Source: Limnohabitans sp. JirII-31 (GTDB taxonomy: Bacteria; Pseudomonadota; Gammaproteobacteria; Burkholderiales; Burkholderiaceae_C). From it: 64,000 nucleotides of DNA. Numbering within the stretch: position 1 is the stretch's first letter; the number at the start of each line of letters is the position of its first letter. Of the stretch, positions 58,889 through 64,000 are shown piece after piece. The stretch covers positions 62,001 to 126,000 of the forward strand of contig NZ_NESA01000006.1 in NCBI RefSeq assembly GCF_002778315.1. The letters are read 5' to 3'. The position numbers and the translations under genes are program-made. The notes below the pieces were generated by a model. The model was not told the DNA's origin, searched no databases, and saw nothing but the letters and a program-made list of their open reading frames with translations.

Positions 58889-58923
58889 ACCCCCGTAAGC
58901 GGCCAACGCTTGCGGGGGTTTTT
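58889..58923 (+). terminator. Rho-independent terminator after rpoD
   Basis: A 13-bp stem (ACCCCCGTAAGCG with CGCTTGCGGGGGT, one T-G pair) around GCCAA runs into a TTTTT run. Confidence 0.9.
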
Positions 58924-59046
58924 AATTGATGCAGCGCTACTTGGTGGTCATCACCACAAAGGCTCTATCTTGAACCATCAAGTGTCTGATCCGCTTCTAA
59001 CAACTCTGAATCGACCTCTTATAAATATCAGCGCGCGATGTCAGCG
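58924..59046. other. Trailer-side spacer between rpoD terminator and CRISPR array
   Basis: 123 nt with no ORF of note, no RNA gene and no insertion-sequence end that I can see. It is less GC-rich than the flanking genes. It marks the distal (old) end of the CRISPR array. Confidence 0.5.
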
Positions 59047-61209
59047 TGCTTATCCCCGCGTGCGTGGGGGAACTACCATGTCTTGTGTTTTGATCGCGTT
59101 GGTGTAGGGCCTATCCCCGCGTGCGCGGGGGAACCCTAGGCATACGCTATACGGTGGAGGGCTGGACGGGCCTATCCCCGCGTGCGCGGGGGAACCACAA
59201 TGCCGTCCACGCCGCCTTCACCTTTGAAGGGCCTATCCCCGCGTGCGCGGGGGAACCGTGCCTCTCGTCGCGCGCTGGCCAGACATCTGGGGCCTATCCC
59301 CGCGTGCGCGGGGGAACCGCCATCCTCTTTTCTCGCAAAACGCTTTACCCGGGCCTATCCCCGCGTGCGCGGGGGAACCTATTTGAGGAGCCGCGACTTA
59401 GACGCCATCAAGGGCCTATCCCCGCGTGCGCGGGGGAACCGCTTTGATCAATTCAGCTCGAACTAATTCAAGGGGCCTATCCCCGCGTGCGCGGGGGAAC
59501 CTGACGCGCAAGTTTGCAACATCCCGCCACATGGGGCCTATCCCCGCGTGCGCGGGGGAACCAACGTCATGTCGATCAGCGGGTCCAGCAGCTCGGGCCT
59601 ATCCCCGCGTGCGCGGGGGAACCTGTCGCGCAGTCATTTCAGCGCATGACCGAAAGGGCCTATCCCCGCGTGCGCGGGGGAACCCTACCTTCATGCTGAA
59701 GCTAGGCCTTCGCCCGCGGCCTATCCCCGCGTGCGCGGGGGAACCGCGCCGGGCATGTCTGTCAATCGCTTTCTCAAGGGCCTATCCCCGCGTGCGCGGG
59801 GGAACCAGGGTAGTTGCGTTGTTCGTCGCAAACAAGTAGGGCCTATCCCCGCGTGCGCGGGGGAACCTTCCCATTGCCATCATGCCGAGGCTCACGGCTG
59901 GGCCTATCCCCGCGTGCGCGGGGGAACCGGTCTCGTCTCGGCTTTTCTAGCGGCTCGTCTGGGCCTATCCCCGCGTGCGCGGGGGAACCTTGGCTTTGAC
60001 GGTGTACGACGCCCAAGCCGTGGGCCTATCCCCGCGTGCGCGGGGGAACCACCACGTCCACCGGGAAAAGCGACACGGTGCCGGGCCTATCCCCGCGTGC
60101 GCGGGGGAACCGCTCCAAATTGACCTTGCGCCGCAAAGTCATAGGGCCTATCCCCGCGTGCGCGGGGGAACCCCTTATCAGGCATATCAACGTCATAAAC
60201 ATCAGGGCCTATCCCCGCGTGCGCGGGGGAACCACGCCACTGTCTGGCTGGTATCCACAGTGTAGGGGCCTATCCCCGCGTGCGCGGGGGAACCTGTCAA
60301 TTGCCACCCCCGCTGACAGTGAACACGGGCCTATCCCCGCGTGCGCGGGGGAACCTCGCTGGTGCCAGCCTCGGCCTCTTGCCAGAGGGGCCTATCCCCG
60401 CGTGCGCGGGGGAACCGTGAGCGGTACCGCTCAAGCGAGGTGTGCCGACGGCCTATCCCCGCGTGCGCGGGGGAACCCTGATAACACGTTGAGCATTTAC
60501 AAATCAGTGGGGCCTATCCCCGCGTGCGCGGGGGAACCATCAGGTCAATCGATCAATCAGGACGCGCCGTGGGCCTATCCCCGCGTGCGCGGGGGAACCA
60601 GCGTGTGGGCCACTGTGCGGTGTTAGTTTGGGGGCCTATCCCCGCGTGCGCGGGGGAACCAGTGCGCAGACCGATATTCAGGCGTGGCGGCAGGGCCTAT
60701 CCCCGCGTGCGCGGGGGAACCCATATCGCGGTAGCGCAAAAGGCTGACTGCCAGGGCCTATCCCCGCGTGCGCGGGGGAACCGGGGCCACCACCTCGTAG
60801 GTGATGTCGGTGAAGGGCCTATCCCCGCGTGCGCGGGGGAACCAATCTCGGGTGGTGGTTGGCATGCCCGCAAAGGGGCCTATCCCCGCGTGCGCGGGGG
60901 AACCTCTCGTGAATGCTAGGGGTTTCCCCTCAAGGAGGGCCTATCCCCGCGTGCGCGGGGGAACCCCCAGGTATGGGCGAATGAGCGCACGGTCTACGGG
61001 CCTATCCCCGCGTGCGCGGGGGAACCCTCCATGGTGCGGGCCTGCACCATAAGGGCGCGGGCCTATCCCCGCGTGCGCGGGGGAACCTTATTTCCTGCAT
61101 CGTCTTCGGTAATCACGACGGGCCTATCCCCGCGTGCGCGGGGGAACCCTTTGCAGACAATGCAGAGTCTGCCTATATCCGGGCCTATCCCCGCGTGCGC
61201 GGGGGAACC
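59047..61209 (-). CRISPR. Type I-E CRISPR array, 35 identical repeats plus one degenerate repeat, 35 spacers
   Basis: A 28-nt core repeat (plus strand begins GGCCTATCCCC, ends GGGGGAACC) recurs from 59108 to 61182 with an exact 61-nt period: 35 copies that look identical. A degenerate copy at 59047-59074 has four differences (core positions 1, 4, 19 and 28) and marks the trailer end. All 35 spacers are 33 nt, counting the base next to the core. In the cas-gene orientation (minus strand) the repeat has the I-E stem CCCCGC-GCAC-GCGGGG, then ATAGGCC plus a boundary base, giving an 8-nt handle like ATAGGCCC after Cas6e cleavage. The boundary base is C at 33 junctions and G at two (next to the repeats at 59718 and 60450). 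Leader and cas genes lie at the right end, so transcription is leftward. Confidence 0.98.
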
Positions 61210-61280
61210 TCTAGATCGCAAGTCATTGATCCAGAAATAAATTTCACTATTTCGATTCAGTTTTTAAAGAGCAGTTGGGC
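61210..61280 (-). promoter_or_regulatory. CRISPR leader with IHF-like site
   Basis: 71 nt, A/T-rich, between the cas2 stop and the first repeat. On the minus strand ATCAATGACTTG (rc of 61219-61230) fits the IHF pattern ATCAA-N4-TTR and lies 10 bp from the repeat, as in the E. coli I-E leader. The base run abutting the repeat ends CTAGA, close to the TTTAGA seen in E. coli. A crRNA promoter is probably here or in the cas2 3' end, but I could not place it firmly. Confidence 0.65.
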
Positions 61281-61577
61281 CTAAACCCCAGCACGGGCAA
61301 TCCACATGCCATCCAATTCAAACAATGTTTTGACTGGCGTCCCTAAATGAGCAAGCCCCACACCACCAGTGGCTTCTCTTTCTCGCCAGATCATGACAAT
61401 GCTCCCCCGTGGCTCAACACCATGCCACTGAGTCATCACACTCCACACTCGTTCTCGCACACCTTTGCTCATGCGCGGACTGACATAAGTGCAGGGAGCC
61501 ACCTCTAACATCACAGACGCCAAAAACCCACGAAAGCGATCTGTCACATCACGAGTCACTATCGTTACCAGAGCCAT
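61281..61577 (-). CDS. cas2e: Type I-E CRISPR-associated endoribonuclease Cas2
   Basis: Structural half of the Cas1-Cas2 integrase for spacer acquisition. It has 98 residues with the Cas2e pattern LVTIVTRDVTDRFRGFLASVMLEVAPCTYVS, KGVRERVW and GSIVMIWRERE, then a short C-terminal tail. It overlaps the cas1 3' end by 29 nt, so the two are coupled. Its own last codons and stop (GGGGTTTAGGCCC on the minus strand) resemble the repeat's 3' end. Confidence 0.95.
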   Translation of the reverse strand: MALVTIVTRDVTDRFRGFLASVMLEVAPCTYVSPRMSKGVRERVWSVMTQWHGVEPRGSIVMIWREREATGGVGLAHLGTPVKTLFELDGMWIARAGV

Positions 61578-62442
61578 GAGCTACCTCGTCCATGCGTAGT
61601 ACTTGTTTGATCCGATCAATCATTGATGGAATGACCGACTCCTTGCGAAAGACCCGCGCTGCTTCACGCCGAACCACTCGATCCATCAGTTCGCCAGATT
61701 TCTCGCTTTGATTAACTGCCGAAAACGCAATCGTTAGTGTGATGTGGTCACGATACAAGTCTGCGATATCCAGCACAAAGGCTTGTCCTGAGTCTTCGTG
61801 AATAAAACCAAGTTGTGGAATCGCAGCCACCGCTTGCACAGCAATAGCCGCTGCAGCTTGCACGGCTGTGGCGGCATGGTTGATCGCTTGATTGGGCAGA
61901 TCGTCTGCTTCCGGGTTGGCCCGATCAAAGTGCCGCCCCTTCCAGTCAATGCCAAACCTTTCAGCCATTAGTCGGTAAGTTGCTTTGACTCGGCTGCCCT
62001 CAATGCCGCGCAATGTGTCTAAGTCGCGGTGCGGCAAAACTTCACCAAGACGCAGCGCATACATGTGGCGGGCCACACTGATACGCCGTCTTGGATTACC
62101 CCACAACTCTGCTTGCCTTCGAGCAATGTCTGACCTATCCGGCATCATGGGTGGTGCGGTGTAACTGCGCACGCCATCCATACCAACAGCCGCCATTAGG
62201 GTGCCGTGCCTTGCCAATAGTCGCAAAGCATCGTGCGTGACACTGCTACCCGGTCCCAACAAGATCATCGACACGGCTTGATGTGGAATCTGGTCAAACG
62301 TGGGCGTCAACGTGTCCTTATTGCGTGCAAAGTGCAAGCAACCATTGACCACGCACAACTCGCCACGCTCTAGCCAGATCAGGCCATGTCTATCGGCATG
62401 CGGCACCCGCGCTGTTTCAAGACCTAAGCGCCCTTTAAGCAT
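61549..62442 (-). CDS. cas1e: Type I-E CRISPR-associated endonuclease Cas1
   Basis: Integrase subunit that inserts new spacers at the leader-repeat junction. It has 297 residues. Metal-binding residues match the E. coli set with a shift of seven: E148 in RGIEGSRVKATY, H215 in GFIHEDSGQ and D228 in VLDIADLYRD. The N-terminal beta domain begins RVPHADRHGLIWLERGEL. All expected active-site residues are present, so acquisition could be functional. Its start is 8 nt after the cas6e stop. Confidence 0.97.
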   Translation of the reverse strand: MLKGRLGLETARVPHADRHGLIWLERGELCVVNGCLHFARNKDTLTPTFDQIPHQAVSMILLGPGSSVTHDALRLLARHGTLMAAVGMDGVRSYTAPPMMPDRSDIARRQAELWGNPRRRISVARHMYALRLGEVLPHRDLDTLRGIEGSRVKATYRLMAERFGIDWKGRHFDRANPEADDLPNQAINHAATAVQAAAAIAVQAVAAIPQLGFIHEDSGQAFVLDIADLYRDHITLTIAFSAVNQSEKSGELMDRVVRREAARVFRKESVIPSMIDRIKQVLRMDEVAHGSGNDSDS

Positions 62443-62450
62443 CGTCAGTC

Positions 62451-63179
62451 CTAGGTTGCGGCGGCGGGTTTAAGCAATAGCATGCCAAACCCAAAGGCAC
62501 GGTGTCGACCAATGCCCCGCGAGATAAGTGCCGCAAATGCATCACTGTCACGAACTTGCAGCACCCCCGTGAATACGGCGGCAGGACCTTGCACTGGCCG
62601 CTTGGGGCGATTGCCCTTGGCGTGGGGAGCAGCGCGACGCACTACCGTGCTAAGACTGAACTCGGTCATACGAACTTCATGCAAATCAGTGGCGTTTTGA
62701 AACTGTCTCTTGAGCCAATCGGCATATACCGCCTCACGCGACAAAACGGCATCGGGCATGCGTTGAGCTGCTGACAAAAATGCATCCAACTCTTTGTCAT
62801 CTTTGCGGACCACGGGGCGCACGCGTACCTCAAACGACAGCAACTGCCCGACCTTCCAGCTTTGCGGGAATGGACGAATGAGTAAGCCGGGAGATTGTGC
62901 TTTTACATCAAGGCCCAGCATGTCAGCCACTTCGGGGGTAGCCATGGTTACAGCTGAACGCATGGCTTCAGCCTTCGCGGTGTAGGCCAGCAGGCCCTGA
63001 CCAGTACGGTAGCTAAAAGGCTTAGGAGCCGATTCACCAAATGCCGCCTTGAGTGCCGCATGGAATGCGTATCCCAAATCACCCTGCCCCCGATCTGGGA
63101 CCAAGCCTTGCCGTTGAGCCCAAGGCACTAGACGGTTTAAGTTAGGGCGCAAGTGAATCAAATGAAGGTCTTGACTCAT
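62451..63179 (-). CDS. cas6e: Type I-E pre-crRNA endoribonuclease Cas6e
   Basis: Cleaves the pre-crRNA at the base of the repeat hairpin and stays on the 3' end in Cascade. It has 242 residues, with the RAMP glycine-rich loop GIGRHRAFGFGMLLL near the C-terminus. His40 in LGYAFHAALKAAFGE is the likely general-base position, equivalent to His20 of E. coli (my alignment by eye). It overlaps cas5e by 4 nt. Confidence 0.95.
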   Translation of the reverse strand: MSQDLHLIHLRPNLNRLVPWAQRQGLVPDRGQGDLGYAFHAALKAAFGESAPKPFSYRTGQGLLAYTAKAEAMRSAVTMATPEVADMLGLDVKAQSPGLLIRPFPQSWKVGQLLSFEVRVRPVVRKDDKELDAFLSAAQRMPDAVLSREAVYADWLKRQFQNATDLHEVRMTEFSLSTVVRRAAPHAKGNRPKRPVQGPAAVFTGVLQVRDSDAFAALISRGIGRHRAFGFGMLLLKPAAAT

Positions 63180-63910
63180 ACAACCTCCTGGTGAGCGGGG
63201 CTAAGAAGTGCGAAACGCAACAGCCCCTCACGCACAGGACGCCAGCCACCGTGGACGCCGCTGGTCCAGTTACGTTCATCGCACACGTCCAAGCTTCGAT
63301 CTTGTTGGCCCAGTAGGTGGCCTTCGCCGTCTGGCCATTGCGCACGAACATCGCCTAGCAAAGCGGGCTCTGCCAATTGCAATGCACTCAACATATTGTC
63401 AGCCTCAACCCAACCCGCCATCAAGCGGTCTGTGGGCAAACAATTCTTGCGCCCAACAAACAATGGCCGTGCAGGCTTATCGAGCGCAGCAGCCAACTCG
63501 TCCAAGGTCGGCGATTCATCGGCAGACTGGAGGCGCAAGGCAACCAATACGTTCATGTCTGCGTGGTAGTGGCGGTAACGCAGGTGTGGTCCTGTGTAAG
63601 TACCAGCCCCACCAGCCCGTTCTTCAACCAAACCTCTTGTCGTCCAGCCCTTGTCGTTGGCCTGAAGCTGCGCAGTCTGAAAATCCACCAAGCGTTGCCC
63701 ACCTGCATCAAGCCTTGCACCCATCACCATCCGCTCTTGCAAGCGGTTGTGTTTGACGTCATCGCTACGGTCCCAGCCCAGGGCATTACCAAATAAACCA
63801 GTCACCATAGACAAGGCAGGAAAGTCACGGATGACGCCGTAGTTGTCTATCGTCTCGCCACCAAACGCAATCAAAGGCGCTCGCAACCGAATCAACAAAT
63901 GCCGAGCCAT
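63176..63910 (-). CDS. cas5e: Type I-E Cascade subunit Cas5e
   Basis: Binds the 5' handle of the crRNA in Cascade. It has 244 residues and starts with the Cas5 pattern HLLIRLRAPLIAFGGETIDNYGVIRDFPALSMVTGLFGNALGW, with the later KNCLPTDRLMAGWVEA and YHADMNVLVAL. The start lies 1 nt beyond the stop of the preceding (cas7e) gene and the stop overlaps cas6e. Confidence 0.96.
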   Translation of the reverse strand: MARHLLIRLRAPLIAFGGETIDNYGVIRDFPALSMVTGLFGNALGWDRSDDVKHNRLQERMVMGARLDAGGQRLVDFQTAQLQANDKGWTTRGLVEERAGGAGTYTGPHLRYRHYHADMNVLVALRLQSADESPTLDELAAALDKPARPLFVGRKNCLPTDRLMAGWVEADNMLSALQLAEPALLGDVRAQWPDGEGHLLGQQDRSLDVCDERNWTSGVHGGWRPVREGLLRFALLSPAHQEVV

Positions 63911-63911
63911 C

Positions 63912-64000
63912 TCAGACCCCTTGCACAGCGCCGCTCACAATGCGGTCTTGCACCCACTGCGTCAAGTTAGCCAACGGCAAACGCTCTGCTCCAGGAACTT
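63912..64000 (-). CDS. cas7e: 3' end of probable Cascade backbone gene cas7e (partial)
   Basis: One frame is open from the right edge to a TGA at 63912-63914, ending in residues VPGAERLPLANLTQWVQDRI and a short tail. The other two frames on this strand are closed within 40 nt. The identity rests on position: in type I-E operons cas7e lies directly upstream of cas5e. Only about 28 residues are in the window. Confidence 0.6.
   Translation of the reverse strand, partial: VPGAERLPLANLTQWVQDRIVSGAVQGV

Noticed and set aside
58924-59046. Mobile-element or att-site remnant at the edge of the CRISPR locus
   Set aside because: No direct repeats, transposase fragments or tRNA end seen; nothing supports an insertion junction beyond the array itself.
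59047-61284. Overlapping plus-strand ORFs rich in GLSPRARGN, AYPRVRGGT and GPIPACAGEP
   Set aside because: They are translations of the CRISPR repeat in three frames; the 61-nt period shifts the frame each unit. Such products are a well-known annotation artefact.

Overview
The window reads as chromosome of a Burkholderiales betaproteobacterium, most likely a member of the Comamonadaceae. The evidence is the gene order carA-carB-greA-DUF4149 beside rlmE-ftsH, the rpsB-to-lpxB cluster, a PHA granule system (PhaR, phasin, 3-hydroxybutyrate dehydrogenase), an EarP/Arg32-type EF-P, and a sigma-70 with a long Lys/Ala-rich N-terminal tail. Genus cannot be fixed from the sequence alone.

Layout: (1) 1-7.8 kb: rlmE-ftsH (ftsH cut by the left edge) run leftward, yhbY runs rightward, and carA-carB-greA-DUF4149 run leftward. 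(2) 7.8-22 kb: a nearly gapless leftward cluster rpsB-tsf-pyrH-frr-cdsA-dxr-rseP-bamA-skp-lpxD-fabZ-lpxA-lpxB-rnhB-rRNA methyltransferase. It joins translation, isoprenoid, phospholipid, lipid A and outer-membrane assembly genes. uppS, usually beside frr/cdsA, is absent. (3) 22-32.5 kb: dadA and nnrDE, then rnr, tRNA-Leu(CAG), rimO, phaR, tRNA-Val(GAC), relA and a 3-hydroxybutyrate dehydrogenase. (4) 32.5-43.7 kb: a small HTH protein, ispF/ispD, mfd, a membrane protein, serB, uvrC, the earP-efp pair and a LOG-family protein. (5) 43.7-51.6 kb: a tightly packed eight-gene leftward unit (HDAC-family deacetylase, thioesterase, nitroreductase, pncB, nhaD, hydroxyacid dehydrogenase, rmuC, MFS transporter). 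(6) 51.8-58.9 kb: phasin, a patatin-like lipoprotein, an SDR, dnaG and rpoD. (7) 59.0-64 kb: a type I-E CRISPR-Cas locus. Its array has 35 identical repeats plus one degenerate repeat on a strict 61-nt period, followed by a short leader, cas2, cas1, cas6e, cas5e and the 3' end of what is probably cas7e. cas3/cas8e/cse2 would lie beyond the right edge.

No clearly new gene system was found; almost every gene belongs to a recognisable family. The more unusual signals are regulatory. Three compact divergent gene pairs (rlmE/yhbY, ispD/mfd, uvrC/earP) have symmetric or abutting -10 elements, placed so that at least one transcript of each pair would be leaderless or nearly so. A perfect palindromic operator lies between the patatin-like gene and the SDR. 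A -10 hexamer overlaps the 5' arm and loop of a terminator just before dnaG. The CRISPR locus has a C-biased repeat-spacer boundary nucleotide, an IHF-like leader site, and at least one spacer carrying a 16-bp perfect palindrome. All promoter and operator calls were made by eye.
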